NCBI RefSeq assembly: GCF_011752815.1
Contig: NZ_VWWV01000010.1
Location: 1 to 64,000, forward strand
Source of the DNA: Enterobacter sp. Cy-643
GTDB lineage: Bacteria > Pseudomonadota > Gammaproteobacteria > Enterobacterales > Enterobacteriaceae
Length of the DNA stretch: 64,000 bases
Direction of reading: 5' to 3'
The notes under the pieces are model-generated. The model searched no databases. It saw nothing but the letters and a program-made list of their open reading frames with translations, and was not told where the DNA came from. Below, piece by piece: positions 8,649 through 20,933 of the stretch. Each line of letters begins with the position of its first letter. The stretch's first letter is position 1. The position numbers were made by a program, and so were the translations under genes.

Positions 8649-10193
8649 ATGGCTGAGTCACAACCGCTACCCGATGCCCCCGGCGGAGCTGAGTATCTGC
8701 GCGCGGTATTGCGCGCGCCGGTTTACGAAGTCGTGCAGGTCACGCCGTTGCAGAAAATGGAAAAGCTTTCTTCGCGCCTTGATAACGTCATTCTGGTTAA
8801 GCGTGAAGACCGTCAGCCGGTTCACAGCTTCAAGCTGCGTGGGGCTTATTCGATGATTGCAGGCTTGAACAGCGAGCAAAAGTCCTGTGGCGTGATCACC
8901 GCTTCTGCGGGAAACCACGCGCAGGGCGTCGCGCTCTCGTCCACGCGGTTGGGGATTAAATCGCTGATCGTTATGCCTGTGGCCACTGCGGATATCAAAG
9001 TCGATGCTGTGCGGGCCTTCGGAGGCGAAGTGCTACTGCATGGCGCGAATTTTGATGAGGCAAAAGCCAAAGCCATCGAACTTTCGCAGCAGCAAGGTTT
9101 CACCTACGTGCCTCCGTTTGACCACCCGGCAGTTATCGCCGGGCAGGGTACGGTTGCGCTGGAACTGCTGCAACAGGATGCGCATCTCGATCGCGTATTC
9201 GTGCCGGTTGGGGGCGGTGGCCTGGCGGCTGGCGTAGCGGTTCTGATCAAGCAGCTGATGCCGCAGATCAAAGTAATTGCGGTTGAAGCCGAAGATTCTG
9301 CCTGTCTCAAAGCCGCGCTGGATGCCGGGCATCCGGTTGAGCTGCCGCGCGTAGGGCTATTTGCCGAAGGCGTTGCGGTTAAGCGCATCGGCGACGAAAC
9401 CTTCCGCGTGTGCCAGGAATACCTGGATGACATCATCACCGTGGACAGCGACGCTATCTGCGCGGCGATGAAGGATTTGTTCGAAGATGTGCGTGCTGTC
9501 GCCGAGCCTTCCGGGGCGCTGGCGCTGGCGGGGATGAAAAAATACGTTCAGCAGCACAATATCCGCGGTGAACGCCTGGCACATGTGCTGTCTGGCGCAA
9601 ACGTGAATTTCCACGGGTTACGTTATGTCTCTGAGCGCTGTGAGCTGGGCGAGCAGCGGGAAGCGTTGCTTGCGGTTACCATTCCGGAGCAAAAAGGCAG
9701 TTTCCTGAAGTTCTGCCAGCTGCTGGGCGGCCGCTCGGTCACCGAGTTCAACTACCGCTACGCCAGCTCTGACAATGCCTGCATTTTTGTTGGGGTGCGA
9801 CTGACTCGCGGGCTGGAAGAGCGTAAAGAGATCATCGCTCAGCTCAGCGAAGGCGGCTACGGCGTGGTCGATCTCTCTGACGACGAAATGGCGAAGCTGC
9901 ACGTTCGCTACATGGTGGGTGGCCGGCCTTCGAAGCCGCTGCGTGAAAGGTTGTACAGCTTTGAGTTCCCGGAATCACCGGGGGCGTTGCTGAAGTTCTT
10001 GAGCACGCTGGGAACGCACTGGAACATTTCCCTGTTCCATTACCGTAGCCACGGTACCGACTACGGGCGCGTGCTGGCGGCGTTTGAGTTGGGTGAAAAT
10101 GAGCCGGACTTCGAAACCCGGCTCAACGAACTGGGTTACGAATGTCACGACGAAACCCAGAACCCGGCGTTTCGTTTCTTCCTGGCCGGTTAA
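8649..10193 (+). CDS. ilvA: Threonine deaminase, biosynthetic
   Basis: A 514-residue PLP enzyme that deaminates threonine to 2-oxobutyrate, committing carbon to isoleucine. The Schiff-base lysine is Lys62 in HSFKLRGA, and the glycine loop PVGGGGLAAG binds the cofactor phosphate. Two C-terminal ACT-like domains (about 330-514) give feedback inhibition by isoleucine and activation by valine. It is the last gene of the operon; its stop overlaps the convergent ilvY stop by four bases. Confidence 0.98.
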   Translation: MAESQPLPDAPGGAEYLRAVLRAPVYEVVQVTPLQKMEKLSSRLDNVILVKREDRQPVHSFKLRGAYSMIAGLNSEQKSCGVITASAGNHAQGVALSSTRLGIKSLIVMPVATADIKVDAVRAFGGEVLLHGANFDEAKAKAIELSQQQGFTYVPPFDHPAVIAGQGTVALELLQQDAHLDRVFVPVGGGGLAAGVAVLIKQLMPQIKVIAVEAEDSACLKAALDAGHPVELPRVGLFAEGVAVKRIGDETFRVCQEYLDDIITVDSDAICAAMKDLFEDVRAVAEPSGALALAGMKKYVQQHNIRGERLAHVLSGANVNFHGLRYVSERCELGEQREALLAVTIPEQKGSFLKFCQLLGGRSVTEFNYRYASSDNACIFVGVRLTRGLEERKEIIAQLSEGGYGVVDLSDDEMAKLHVRYMVGGRPSKPLRERLYSFEFPESPGALLKFLSTLGTHWNISLFHYRSHGTDYGRVLAAFELGENEPDFETRLNELGYECHDETQNPAFRFFLAG

Positions 10194-11083
10194 TGGCTGC
10201 CGGGTAGAAGTTTCCAGAACGCGCTGATAAGCGGCTCATTGAGCCGCTTTTTTTGTACGCAAACGCCCAGCTCAAAAGGCGCTTTCTCGTCGTTACGTTC
10301 CAGAATCAGCACGCGGTTGCGCACTGGTTCCGGGCTGTTTTCCAGCACGATTTCCGGGATCAGCGCGACGCCACATCCCAGTGCTACCATCGACACCATG
10401 GCTTCATGGCCGGCAACGGTAGCGTAAATCACCGGGTTACTGATTTTATGGCGGCGGAACCACAGCTCTATTCGGCGGCGAACCGGCCCTTGCTCCGGCA
10501 GGATAAATGGAATTTTGGCCCAGTCTGGTGCCGGTTGACTGACCTGCGCCCGAACGGGGCAAGGCAAAGCAGGGGCAATCAAGGCCACGGATAAATTTTC
10601 CAGCATTGAGAAAGCCACGCCAGGCGGAAGAGATTCGGGTTTTCCGGCAATGGCGAGATCGGCTTCGTTGGAGTCGACTTTTTCTACCGCATCCGCGGCG
10701 TCGCCTGTGGTCAGCTTAATTTCAACGGAAGGATGTTCAGCCCGGAAGCGGTCCAGAATGGGCGGCAAATGGCTGTATGCGGCGGTCACCGAGCAAAACA
10801 GATGCAGCTCTCCGCTCAGGGAGGGCCCCTGCTGGCCAAGCGTATGGCGCATCTGCTGATATTGTAGCAGCGTGTGCTGGGCAAACTGCCTTAATTGCTC
10901 ACCGGCTTCAGTTAGCGTCACGGTGCGGTTATCACGCAAAAAAAGAGGTTGCCCCAGGTCGTCCTCCAGCCGCTGGATTTGGCGTGAAAGCGTGGAGGGG
11001 CTGACGTGCATGGCGCGTGCGCTCCGCCCAAAATGGCGGCTTTCAGCCAGGTGCAGAAAGGTTTTCAGATCGCGTAAATCCAT
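10190..11083 (-). CDS. ilvY: IlvY, LysR-type activator of ilvC
   Basis: A 297-residue LysR regulator with the winged helix-turn-helix at about 1-60 (HVSPSTLSRQIQRLE). In E. coli it activates the divergent ilvC gene when acetolactate or acetohydroxybutyrate, the IlvC substrates, accumulate, and represses itself. I start at 11083 (MDLRDLKTF, the E. coli start); an in-frame ATG two codons upstream at 11089 is possible and has a GAGG near it. The last part of the gene also encodes the ilvGMEDA terminator on the opposite strand. Confidence 0.95.
   Translation of the reverse strand: MDLRDLKTFLHLAESRHFGRSARAMHVSPSTLSRQIQRLEDDLGQPLFLRDNRTVTLTEAGEQLRQFAQHTLLQYQQMRHTLGQQGPSLSGELHLFCSVTAAYSHLPPILDRFRAEHPSVEIKLTTGDAADAVEKVDSNEADLAIAGKPESLPPGVAFSMLENLSVALIAPALPCPVRAQVSQPAPDWAKIPFILPEQGPVRRRIELWFRRHKISNPVIYATVAGHEAMVSMVALGCGVALIPEIVLENSPEPVRNRVLILERNDEKAPFELGVCVQKKRLNEPLISAFWKLLPGSH
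10229..10254 (+). terminator. ilvGMEDA terminator inside ilvY
   Basis: A 9-bp stem AAGCGGCTC / GAGCCGCTT with loop ATT runs into a tract of seven T residues. It is 36 bp past the ilvA stop but lies within the ilvY coding sequence, where the same bases encode KKRLNEPLI on the minus strand. Confidence 0.9.
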
Positions 11084-11106
11084 GGTCATCGGGCCTCATT
11101 TTTGCA

Positions 11107-11121
11107 TTGCAATAATTGCAA
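11107..11121. promoter_or_regulatory. IlvY operator in the ilvY-ilvC gap
   Basis: TTGCAATAATTGCAA is a perfect 15-bp dyad of the T-N11-A type used by LysR regulators. It is about 23 bp from the ilvY start and 127 bp before ilvC. A second, imperfect dyad (GTTGTTAA ... TTAAGCAAC, about 11129-11152) lies nearer ilvC. E. coli IlvY binds two tandem operators in this gap; that these are the same sites is inference from position and form. Confidence 0.7.
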
Positions 11122-11248
11122 CGCGATGTTGTTAATATATCAATTTAAGCAACGCATTTCCTGTCATATAGTGGGTTCATTCTAGGCAGCACGACACGGC
11201 TGCAGAGCCCTTACAATAAGCACAACACGACACATACGGAGTTCTACG

Positions 11249-12724
11249 ATGGCTAATTATTTCAACACTTTGAACCTGCGCCAGCAGTTAGCGCAGTTGG
11301 GTAAATGTCGCTTCATGGGGCGCGATGAATTCGCCGATGAAGCAAGCTACCTCAAAGGTAAAAAAGTCGTCATCGTCGGCTGCGGTGCTCAGGGTCTTAA
11401 CCAGGGCCTGAACATGCGCGACTCCGGGCTGGATGTTTCCTATGCCCTGCGTGCGGAAGCTATCGCCGAGAAACGTGCATCCTGGCGCAAAGCGACCGAA
11501 AACGGCTTCAAAGTGGGTACTTACGAAGAGCTGATCCCGCAGGCGGACCTGGTTGTTAACCTGACGCCAGACAAACAGCACTCTTCCGTTGTTCAGGCCG
11601 TACAGCCGATGATGAAAGACGGCGCGGCGCTGGGCTATTCCCACGGTTTCAACGTGGTTGAAGTCGGCGAAACCATTCGTAAAGACATCACCGTGGTGAT
11701 GGTAGCACCGAAGTGCCCGGGCACCGAAGTGCGTGAAGAATACAAACGTGGTTTTGGCGTGCCAACGCTGATCGCAGTTCACCCTGAAAACGATCCGAAA
11801 GGCGAAGGTATGGCGATTGCCAAAGCCTGGGCTGCGGCAACCGGTGGCCACCGTGCGGGCGTACTGGAGTCTTCCTTCGTTGCGGAAGTGAAATCTGACC
11901 TGATGGGCGAGCAGACTATCCTGTGCGGTATGCTGCAGGCCGGTTCTCTGCTGTGCTTCGACAAGCTGGTGGCAGAAGGTACTGATGCTGCGTATGCAGA
12001 AAAACTGATTCAGTTCGGCTGGGAAACCATCACCGAAGCGCTGAAGCAGGGCGGGATCACGCTGATGATGGATCGCCTGTCCAACCCGGCAAAAATCCGC
12101 GCCAACGCGCTGTCCGAGCAGCTGAAAACCATCATGGCTCCGCTGTTCCAGAAACATATGGATGACATCATTTCCGGTGAGTTCTCCTCCGGCATGATGG
12201 CTGACTGGGCTAATGACGATAAGAAACTGCACACCTGGCGTGAAGAGACCGGCCAGACTGCGTTCGAAACTGCACCGCAGTTTGAAGGTAAGATTTCCGA
12301 GCAGGAATACTTCGACAAAGGTGTGGTAATGATCGCTATGGTGAAGGCGGGCGTTGAGCTGGCTTTCGAAACCATGGTTGACGCTGGCATCATTGAAGAG
12401 TCTGCATATTATGAGTCCCTGCACGAGCTGCCGCTGATTGCGAACACCATCGCTCGTAAGCGCCTGTACGAAATGAACGTGGTTATTTCTGATACCGCTG
12501 AGTACGGTAACTACCTGTTCTCCTACGCGGCTGTTCCGCTGCTGAAAGAGTTCATGACCACGCTGCAGCCGGGCGATCTGGGTAAAGAGATCCCAGCCGC
12601 TGCGGTAGACAACGCTCAGCTTCGTGACGTCAATGAAGCCATTCGCAGCCACGAAATCGAAAAAGTGGGTCAAAAACTGCGTGGCTACATGACCGACATG
12701 AAACGCATCGCTGTCGCTGGTTAA
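11249..12724 (+). CDS. ilvC: Ketol-acid reductoisomerase, class II
   Basis: A 491-residue NADPH-dependent enzyme that isomerises and reduces 2-acetolactate and 2-aceto-2-hydroxybutyrate in valine and isoleucine synthesis. The length and the duplicated C-terminal knotted domain mark the long class II type found in enterobacteria. The nucleotide-binding loop is [13 protein letters not shown]. It has its own promoter, divergent from ilvY and induced by substrate through IlvY, with a GGAG ribosome binding site and a strong terminator after it. Confidence 0.98.
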   Translation: MANYFNTLNLRQQLAQLGKCRFMGRDEFADEASYLKGKKVVIVGCGAQGLNQGLNMRDSGLDVSYALRAEAIAEKRASWRKATENGFKVGTYEELIPQADLVVNLTPDKQHSSVVQAVQPMMKDGAALGYSHGFNVVEVGETIRKDITVVMVAPKCPGTEVREEYKRGFGVPTLIAVHPENDPKGEGMAIAKAWAAATGGHRAGVLESSFVAEVKSDLMGEQTILCGMLQAGSLLCFDKLVAEGTDAAYAEKLIQFGWETITEALKQGGITLMMDRLSNPAKIRANALSEQLKTIMAPLFQKHMDDIISGEFSSGMMADWANDDKKLHTWREETGQTAFETAPQFEGKISEQEYFDKGVVMIAMVKAGVELAFETMVDAGIIEESAYYESLHELPLIANTIARKRLYEMNVVISDTAEYGNYLFSYAAVPLLKEFMTTLQPGDLGKEIPAAAVDNAQLRDVNEAIRSHEIEKVGQKLRGYMTDMKRIAVAG

Positions 12725-12739
12725 TATGTTTTTGAACTG

Positions 12740-12765
12740 AAAAAGGCGCTTCGGCGCCTTTTTTT
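12740..12765 (+). terminator. ilvC terminator
   Basis: The 10-bp stem AAAAAGGCGC / GCGCCTTTTT with a TTCG tetraloop and T-run begins 16 bp after the ilvC stop. Confidence 0.93.
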
Positions 12766-12794
12766 GTGCCCGCTATCTTGCCGCCTCTCTTTTT

Positions 12795-12815
12795 ATGTAA
12801 TATCGTAAGTTACAT
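12795..12815. promoter_or_regulatory. Dyad over the start of the Rrf2-type gene
   Basis: ATGTAA at 12795-12800 and TTACAT at 12810-12815 form an inverted repeat with a 9-bp spacer, ending within the ATG of the regulator gene. A possible -35 TTGCCG (12778-12783) and a poor -10 TATCGT (12801-12806) would put the operator over the -10 and the transcript start near the ATG. This is the expected form of an autoregulatory Rrf2 operator, but it is inferred. Confidence 0.45.
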
Positions 12816-13254
12816 GAAAACAAATAACTCCTTCTCAGCAACGTTGCACATCCTGCTTCACCTGGAGCAGATGGACAAACCGCTCACATCGGAACAAATG
12901 GCCGCCTTTATCGACGGCAATCCGGCGTTTATTCGTAAGGTGCTCGCCGGTCTGCGCGACAACAACATCGTCTGCTCGACCAAAGGCCACCACGGCGGCT
13001 GGAGGCTCTGCCGCCCGGCCAGCGAAGTGACGCTGCTGGATATTTATCTGGCGCTGGGATCGCCGGGTCTGTTTGCGCTAGGCAACCGCAATGAAAACCC
13101 GCAATGCCTGGTTGAGCAGGGGGTCAATCGCGTGATGTCCGAGACGTTTACCGCGGCTGAAGAGCTGGTGCTGGCGCGGTTCAAAAGCCTGACATTGCAA
13201 GATATCGGGAGCGAATTTATTAGCTATTTCAATGAAAAGGGGCACGAGGAATGA
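12814..13254 (+). CDS. Rrf2-family transcriptional regulator
   Basis: A 146-residue winged helix-turn-helix protein of the Rrf2 family. The start MKTNNSFSATLHILLHLEQ, the helix LTSEQMAAFIDGNPAFIRKV and the wing segment KGHHGGWRLCRP are typical of the YwnA-like branch. It lacks the three clustered cysteines that bind the Fe-S cluster in IscR or NsrR; scattered cysteines remain (in IVCSTK, RLCRP and PQCLV), so redox sensing by thiols is possible but not shown. No clear Shine-Dalgarno is present. It overlaps the next gene by four bases, so it probably regulates that pair. E. coli has no such gene between ilvC and ppiC. Confidence 0.8.
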   Translation: MKTNNSFSATLHILLHLEQMDKPLTSEQMAAFIDGNPAFIRKVLAGLRDNNIVCSTKGHHGGWRLCRPASEVTLLDIYLALGSPGLFALGNRNENPQCLVEQGVNRVMSETFTAAEELVLARFKSLTLQDIGSEFISYFNEKGHEE

Positions 13255-13628
13255 TTTCAACCTTAACCACGGATCTGCCAGTTTGCCTGATGATCGCCCT
13301 GGCCGCCGCCAGTATTTCGATGACGATAACGCAAACTGAACTGTTTGCAGGGTTACGCAGCTGGACGGCAAAAAAGCATGCGATGCTGGGCCATCTCTTC
13401 CAATGTTTCTACTGCCTTAGTCACTGGGTGGTGTTTGCCGGAATGCTGATTTACCGCCCTTATTTGCTGCACAGCGGGATGCCGGTGATTGACTGGATTA
13501 TGACGGCGTTTATTACCCTCACGCTGACCACTTTCGTCAACGGTATTATTTTCAAAGTGTTCCAGATGGCGGTCGGCACGCATTTGCTGAAGCATGAAGC
13601 CCAGCAGACGCGACAGTCGACAAAATAA
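13251..13628 (+). CDS. DUF1360-like small membrane protein
   Basis: A 125-residue protein with about three hydrophobic segments (roughly 8-28, 54-70 and 77-104) and the motif CFYCLSHW at 52-59, which recalls the C-x-x-C-x-x-x-W signature of the DUF1360 family (Bacillus YjcA-like). No biochemical function is known for that family. Its ATG overlaps the stop of the Rrf2-type regulator, and a hairpin terminator follows, so the two genes form a closed two-gene unit. The Cys pair near a membrane segment could bind metal or form a disulphide; this is speculation. Confidence 0.65.
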   Translation: MISTLTTDLPVCLMIALAAASISMTITQTELFAGLRSWTAKKHAMLGHLFQCFYCLSHWVVFAGMLIYRPYLLHSGMPVIDWIMTAFITLTLTTFVNGIIFKVFQMAVGTHLLKHEAQQTRQSTK

Positions 13629-13631
13629 AGA

Positions 13632-13654
13632 AAAGGCCGGATCTCCCGGCCTTT
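13632..13654. terminator. Hairpin between DUF1360-like gene and ppiC
   Basis: A perfect 9-bp stem AAAGGCCGG / CCGGCCTTT with a five-base loop lies between two convergent genes, three bases after one stop and before the other. T-runs are short, so efficiency is uncertain. Confidence 0.75.
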
Positions 13655-13657
13655 GGC

Positions 13658-16044
<2,387 letters not shown>

Positions 16045-16045
16045 A

Positions 16046-17530
16046 TTAATTGACGCTGAGCGGCCAGTGAACGTAGCTCTGCCAGAGTTTTTCCTGTTCC
16101 AGCAGTTCGGCGCCGAGAGGGTGGCCAGCCAGCCAGGTGTCCGGCAATGACAGATGCAGCGTTTCGCCGTCGGCCTGGAGCTTAATTTCGGGCAGGATAT
16201 CGTCCCTGCGGCGGTTTGCAAAAATAATCGCCAGACGCAACAGGCGGCAAAGCCTTTCCGCCACGCGCGGCGGAACCGCATTTTGCTGGTGGAGCGAAGA
16301 GAGATCGACAGGATTGGTCTGGTTAAGCAGCAGCGTTGCCAGCAATTTTTTCTGTGCGGGAGTGTATCCCGGTAAATCCAGGTTTCTCACCAGATAGGCC
16401 GCATGCTGCGGGGCATGTTTAAAATCGATGCTTAAGCCAATTTCATGCAGCAGAGCGCTGCTCGCCAGCATCTGCTGGCTGAGGGGATCAAGGTCCCACG
16501 GTTCTGCGATTTGTGAAGCAAAATTCTGCGCAAGCTGTTCCACTCGAGCCGCCTGGCTGGTATCCACCATAAAACGGCGCTGGACATTACGCAGCGTTCT
16601 CTGACGGATCTCCTGGTCAACCGCAAGATGCAGCATTCCATAGACCAAACCTTCACGCAGCGCGCCACCAGCAAGCGTCATGCATTCAATATCAAGCTGT
16701 TGGAAGATAGCGATGAGAATGGCCAGACCGCTTGGGAAAACCAGCGCGCGCTCAAGCGTAAGGCCTTCAATTTCCAGCTCTTCCAGCCGGCCGCACTGAA
16801 TTGCTCGCTGTTTTAGCTGCTGCAGTTTTGCAAGGGTAATGCGTTCATCCATTCCCTGCGCCATCATGATTTCCTGCAGTGCCTGCACGGTTCCAGACGC
16901 GCCAACACAAATCTTCCAGCCGTGGCTTTTAAGCTCGGCAATGACCGGATTGAGCACTTCTGCAGCCGCCGCTTCTGCAGCCGCGAAGTTTTCCTGACCG
17001 AGATTTCTGTCGCTAAAGAAACGCTCCAGCCATGTGACACAGCCCATTGAGAGGCTGAATAACGAGGTTGTTTGCGCCCCGATGCCCGTCACCAGCTCGG
17101 TACTTGCTCCACCGATATCAACGACCAGACGTCGATCGTCGCCGCCGGTGGTGTGGGCAACGCCCTGATAAATCAGACGAGCTTCTTCTTCACCACGAAT
17201 AACCTGCACCGGGCAACCCAGTATTTCCTGCGCTTTTTGCAAAAAAACATCGGCATTAACGGCGAGGCGCAGCGTGGCTGTAGCCACAACGCGAATTTGA
17301 TTCTGAGGAATATCCTGGAGTCGTTCGGCAAATAAGCGCAGGCATTGCCAGCCGCGCTCCATGGCTTCCGGGGAGAGAACGCACTCGCTGTTGAGGCCAG
17401 CAGCGAGGCGAACTTTTCGCTTAATGCGGGTCAGGGTTTGTATGCTTCCTGCCACCTCACGCACAACCAACATATGAAAACTGTTAGAACCCAGATCAAT
17501 TGCTGCATAGAGTGAGGCGGTACTAAGCAT
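16046..17530 (-). CDS. gppA: GppA, pppGpp 5'-phosphohydrolase / exopolyphosphatase
   Basis: A 494-residue member of the Ppx/GppA family with an ASKHA fold. It converts pppGpp to ppGpp in the stringent response and can degrade polyphosphate. Motifs include [16 protein letters not shown] at the N terminus and [11 protein letters not shown] for phosphate binding, with an HD-like C-terminal region. It lies eight bases after rhlB on the same strand, as the second gene of a rhlB-gppA unit. Confidence 0.96.
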   Translation of the reverse strand: MLSTASLYAAIDLGSNSFHMLVVREVAGSIQTLTRIKRKVRLAAGLNSECVLSPEAMERGWQCLRLFAERLQDIPQNQIRVVATATLRLAVNADVFLQKAQEILGCPVQVIRGEEEARLIYQGVAHTTGGDDRRLVVDIGGASTELVTGIGAQTTSLFSLSMGCVTWLERFFSDRNLGQENFAAAEAAAAEVLNPVIAELKSHGWKICVGASGTVQALQEIMMAQGMDERITLAKLQQLKQRAIQCGRLEELEIEGLTLERALVFPSGLAILIAIFQQLDIECMTLAGGALREGLVYGMLHLAVDQEIRQRTLRNVQRRFMVDTSQAARVEQLAQNFASQIAEPWDLDPLSQQMLASSALLHEIGLSIDFKHAPQHAAYLVRNLDLPGYTPAQKKLLATLLLNQTNPVDLSSLHQQNAVPPRVAERLCRLLRLAIIFANRRRDDILPEIKLQADGETLHLSLPDTWLAGHPLGAELLEQEKLWQSYVHWPLSVN

Positions 17531-17538
17531 AGATTTTT

Positions 17539-18807
17539 TTAACCTGCGCGACGACGATTACCACGAGGAGCGCCACCGCGGCGTGGGCCGTTGCCAGGGC
17601 GGCTTCGGGTCAGACGTTTTGGCGGTGGGAACTCATTTAACAGTGCTTCAGCGTTATATTTGCTCACCGGAATAGCATGGCCAATATAGGTTTCAATTGC
17701 CGACAAGTTCAGCGCGTAGTCTTCACAAGCGAGGCTGATCGAATGACCGCTGGCGCCAGCACGACCGGTACGGCCGATGCGGTGAACGTAATCTTCACAG
17801 TCATCAGGCAGATCGTAGTTGAAAACGTGAGTAACAGCTGGGATGTGCAGGCCGCGAGCCGCCACGTCTGTTGCGACCAGAATATCCAGATCGCCACGAG
17901 TAAACTCTTCCAGAATACGCAGGCGTTTTTTCTGCGCGACATCGCCGGTCAGCAGCCCAACCCGATGACCGTCGGCAGCCAGATGGCCCCAGATATCTTC
18001 ACAGCGATGTTTAGTGTTAGCGAAGATGATGGCACGGTCCGGCCATTCTTCTTCGAGCAGCGTTTGCAGCAGACGCATTTTCTCTTCGTTAGAAGGATAG
18101 AAAAGCTCTTCTTTAATGCGGTGACCGGTTCTCTGCTCGGGCTCAACTTCTACATATTCCGCATTGTTCATCTGCTCGAAAGCCAGTTCACGTACGCGGT
18201 AGGAAAGCGTGGCTGAAAACAGCATGTTCAGGCGCTGGGTTACCGGCGGCATGCGGCGGAACAGCCAACGAATATCTTTGATAAAGCCGAGATCGTACAT
18301 GCGATCCGCTTCATCAAGGACCACAACCTGAATCGCGCCGAGATTAATGTGATTTTGTTTGGCGTAGTCAATCAGTCGGCCGGTGGTGCCGATCAAAATA
18401 TCGACGCCGCTTTCCAGCACTTTCAGCTGTTTGTCATAGCCGTCGCCACCATAGGCAAGGCCAAGCTTCAGGCCGGTCGCCTGAGCTAACGGTTCCGCAT
18501 CAGAGTGAATCTGTACCGCTAACTCGCGGGTTGGCGCCATAATTAAGGCGCGCGGTTGATTCACCTGACGGTTCTCTGGAACCGGATGAGAAAGTAAATA
18601 GTGGAACGTGGACGTCAGAAACGCCATCGTTTTGCCTGTACCGGTTTGCGCCTGCCCTGCAACGTCACGATTCGCCAGAGTCAGCGGAAGTGCCAGTGCC
18701 TGAATTGGGGTGCAGTTATGGAACCCTTTATTTTCAAGGGCTTCAATCACCTTAGGGTGCAGGGCGAAGTCGGAAAACTTCTTTTCGGTCAAATGTGTTT
18801 TGCTCAT
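17539..18807 (-). CDS. rhlB: RhlB, DEAD-box RNA helicase of the degradosome
   Basis: A 422-residue DEAD-box helicase that unwinds structured RNA for RNase E and PNPase in the degradosome. The Q motif, Walker [13 protein letters not shown] box [17 protein letters not shown] motif LFSATLS and [10 protein letters not shown] are all present, followed by a basic Arg/Gly-rich tail (about 395-422) that aids RNA binding. It is divergent from trxA with a 131-bp gap that carries both promoters. Confidence 0.97.
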   Translation of the reverse strand: MSKTHLTEKKFSDFALHPKVIEALENKGFHNCTPIQALALPLTLANRDVAGQAQTGTGKTMAFLTSTFHYLLSHPVPENRQVNQPRALIMAPTRELAVQIHSDAEPLAQATGLKLGLAYGGDGYDKQLKVLESGVDILIGTTGRLIDYAKQNHINLGAIQVVVLDEADRMYDLGFIKDIRWLFRRMPPVTQRLNMLFSATLSYRVRELAFEQMNNAEYVEVEPEQRTGHRIKEELFYPSNEEKMRLLQTLLEEEWPDRAIIFANTKHRCEDIWGHLAADGHRVGLLTGDVAQKKRLRILEEFTRGDLDILVATDVAARGLHIPAVTHVFNYDLPDDCEDYVHRIGRTGRAGASGHSISLACEDYALNLSAIETYIGHAIPVSKYNAEALLNEFPPPKRLTRSRPGNGPRRGGAPRGNRRRAG

Positions 18808-18938
18808 AGTGTGGTAGAATATCAGTTTACTATTGCTTTACGAAAGCACATCCGTTGAAATAAACCGGGTGAAATAAAGTCACCCCAAGTTGGTTAATGC
18901 TACACCAACAAGGTAGACATAATCCTGTGGAGTTGAAC

Positions 18939-19268
18939 ATGAGCGATAAAATTATTCACCTGACTGACGGCAGTTTCGACACGGACGTGCTTCAAGCTGA
19001 AGGGTTGATTCTGGTTGATTTCTGGGCAGAGTGGTGTGGTCCATGCAAAATGATCGCCCCGATTCTCGACGAGATCGCTGATGAATATCAGGGCAAAATC
19101 ACCGTAGCTAAGCTGAACATCGACCAGAACCCGGGCACGGCACCGAAGTACGGCATCCGCGGTATCCCAACCTTGTTGCTGTTCAAAAATGGCGAAGTCG
19201 CTGCGACCAAAGTTGGTGCGCTGTCTAAAGGCCAGTTAAAAGAGTTCCTCGACGCCAACCTGGCATAA
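18939..19268 (+). CDS. trxA: Thioredoxin 1
   Basis: A 109-residue thioredoxin that reduces protein disulphides, including ribonucleotide reductase and PAPS reductase, using electrons from TrxB. The active site WCGPC has Cys33 and Cys36 counting the initiator Met. The cis-proline is in RGIPTLLLF. The start is the ATG at 18939, with GGAG just before; 14 more in-frame codons upstream are not conserved. It lies upstream of rho as in E. coli. Confidence 0.98.
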   Translation: MSDKIIHLTDGSFDTDVLQAEGLILVDFWAEWCGPCKMIAPILDEIADEYQGKITVAKLNIDQNPGTAPKYGIRGIPTLLLFKNGEVAATKVGALSKGQLKEFLDANLA

Positions 19269-19629
19269 TGGAATCTCAGCCGGTGCGTGCCGCACTTGCA
19301 TTTTTTTGCGAGCTGCTGGACGCCCGGCGTCACACATGCTAAGTTACCTATGACTTCGCTTTAAACTTGCCCTTAAGTTTGAATCTTTGTATTACCTTAA
19401 TGCTTCCCGTTCGCTGTCAAATCAACTCGCTTTTACAGCAATCACAACGGACGCATAACCGAATTCGGGCTTATCACCCATTCCGTCTCGTCGTTTCAGT
19501 TCTGCGTTTTTCCTATGACCAGGCAGCGATCAGACATGTGTGGTAGCCATTAAACAGGCATGGATGACCCTGCCATACCATTCACGAAACTAAGTTCGAG
19601 ATTTACCCCGAGTTTAAGAACCCACCATT
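19269..19629 (+). promoter_or_regulatory. rho promoter and leader region
   Basis: This 361-bp gap holds a weak trxA terminator (GTGCG / CGCAC hairpin at 19283-19295 with seven T residues at 19301-19307), then the rho promoter and its long leader. The leader is where Rho terminates its own transcription in E. coli. The stretch 19498-19520 encodes, in one frame, RRFSSA as in the E. coli RhoL leader peptide that I recall, but no start codon precedes it in that frame and the frame ends early. I therefore do not annotate rhoL. Confidence 0.65.
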
Positions 19630-20889
19630 ATGAATCTTACCGAATTAAAGAATACGCCGGTTTCTGAGCTGATTACTCTCGGCGAAAATATGGGGCTGGA
19701 AAACCAAGCCCGCATGCGCAAGCAGGACATCATTTTCTCCATCCTGAAGCAACACGCTAAGAGTGGCGAAGATATCTTTGGTGACGGTGTGCTGGAGATA
19801 CTGCAGGATGGATTTGGTTTCCTCCGTTCCGCAGACAGCTCCTACCTCGCCGGTCCCGACGACATCTACGTTTCTCCCAGCCAAATCCGCCGTTTCAACC
19901 TCCGCACAGGGGATACCATCTCCGGTAAGATTCGTCCGCCAAAAGAAGGCGAACGCTACTTTGCGCTGCTGAAGGTTAACGAAGTTAACTACGATAAGCC
20001 GGAAAATGCCCGTAGCAAGATCCTGTTCGAAAACTTAACGCCTCTGCATGCAAACTCTCGTCTGCGTATGGAGCGTGGCAACGGTTCTACCGAAGACTTA
20101 ACCGCGCGTGTACTGGATCTGGCCTCGCCAATCGGTCGCGGGCAGCGTGGTCTGATCGTGGCACCGCCAAAAGCCGGTAAAACCATGCTGCTGCAGAACA
20201 TCGCGCAGAGCATTGCCTACAACCACCCAGACTGTGTGCTGATGGTGCTGCTGATCGACGAACGTCCTGAAGAGGTAACCGAGATGCAGCGTCTGGTTAA
20301 AGGTGAAGTTGTTGCTTCTACCTTTGATGAGCCGGCTTCTCGCCACGTTCAGGTTGCTGAAATGGTTATCGAGAAGGCGAAACGTCTGGTTGAACATAAG
20401 AAAGACGTTATCATTCTGCTTGATTCCATCACTCGTCTGGCTCGTGCCTACAACACCGTTGTTCCGGCATCGGGTAAAGTCCTGACGGGGGGGGTGGATG
20501 CGAACGCCCTGCATCGTCCAAAACGCTTCTTCGGTGCTGCGCGTAATGTGGAGGAGGGCGGTAGCCTGACCATTATCGCCACCGCGCTGATTGATACCGG
20601 CTCTAAAATGGATGAAGTCATCTACGAAGAGTTCAAAGGCACCGGTAACATGGAACTGCATCTGTCCCGTAAGATCGCTGAAAAACGCGTCTTCCCGGCC
20701 ATTGATTACAACCGTTCCGGTACGCGTAAAGAAGAGCTGCTTACCACGCAGGAAGAGCTGCAGAAAATGTGGATTCTCCGCAAAATCATTCACCCAATGG
20801 GTGAAATTGATGCGATGGAATTCCTCATCAACAAGCTGGCGATGACCAAAACCAACGATGACTTCTTCGATATGATGAAGCGCTCGTAA
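19630..20889 (+). CDS. rho: Transcription termination factor Rho
   Basis: A 419-residue hexameric RNA-dependent ATPase and 5'-3' translocase that ends transcription at unstructured C-rich RNA. The N-terminal oligonucleotide-binding fold (about 50-130) forms the primary RNA site; Walker [10 protein letters not shown] and Walker [17 protein letters not shown] follow; Q-loop and R-loop residues match E. coli, and the length is identical. It is monocistronic, with a long autoregulatory leader and a strong terminator. Confidence 0.98.
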   Translation: MNLTELKNTPVSELITLGENMGLENQARMRKQDIIFSILKQHAKSGEDIFGDGVLEILQDGFGFLRSADSSYLAGPDDIYVSPSQIRRFNLRTGDTISGKIRPPKEGERYFALLKVNEVNYDKPENARSKILFENLTPLHANSRLRMERGNGSTEDLTARVLDLASPIGRGQRGLIVAPPKAGKTMLLQNIAQSIAYNHPDCVLMVLLIDERPEEVTEMQRLVKGEVVASTFDEPASRHVQVAEMVIEKAKRLVEHKKDVIILLDSITRLARAYNTVVPASGKVLTGGVDANALHRPKRFFGAARNVEEGGSLTIIATALIDTGSKMDEVIYEEFKGTGNMELHLSRKIAEKRVFPAIDYNRSGTRKEELLTTQEELQKMWILRKIIHPMGEIDAMEFLINKLAMTKTNDDFFDMMKRS

Positions 20890-20906
20890 GCAACAAAAAC
20901 TCGGGG

Positions 20907-20933
20907 AACGCCACGCTTAGTCGTGGCGTTTTT
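20907..20933 (+). terminator. rho gene terminator
   Basis: A 9-bp stem AACGCCACG / CGTGGCGTT with a six-base loop is followed by T residues, 17 bp past the rho stop. Confidence 0.88.

Noticed and set aside
11288-12673. Antisense open frame of 461 codons across ilvC
   Set aside because: It mirrors the strongly biased codon use of highly expressed ilvC; it has no ribosome binding site or recognisable domain, and ilvC itself is certain.
19268-19342. 24-codon frame directly after trxA as RhoL
   Set aside because: It lies over the trxA terminator, shows no similarity to RhoL and has no ribosome binding site.
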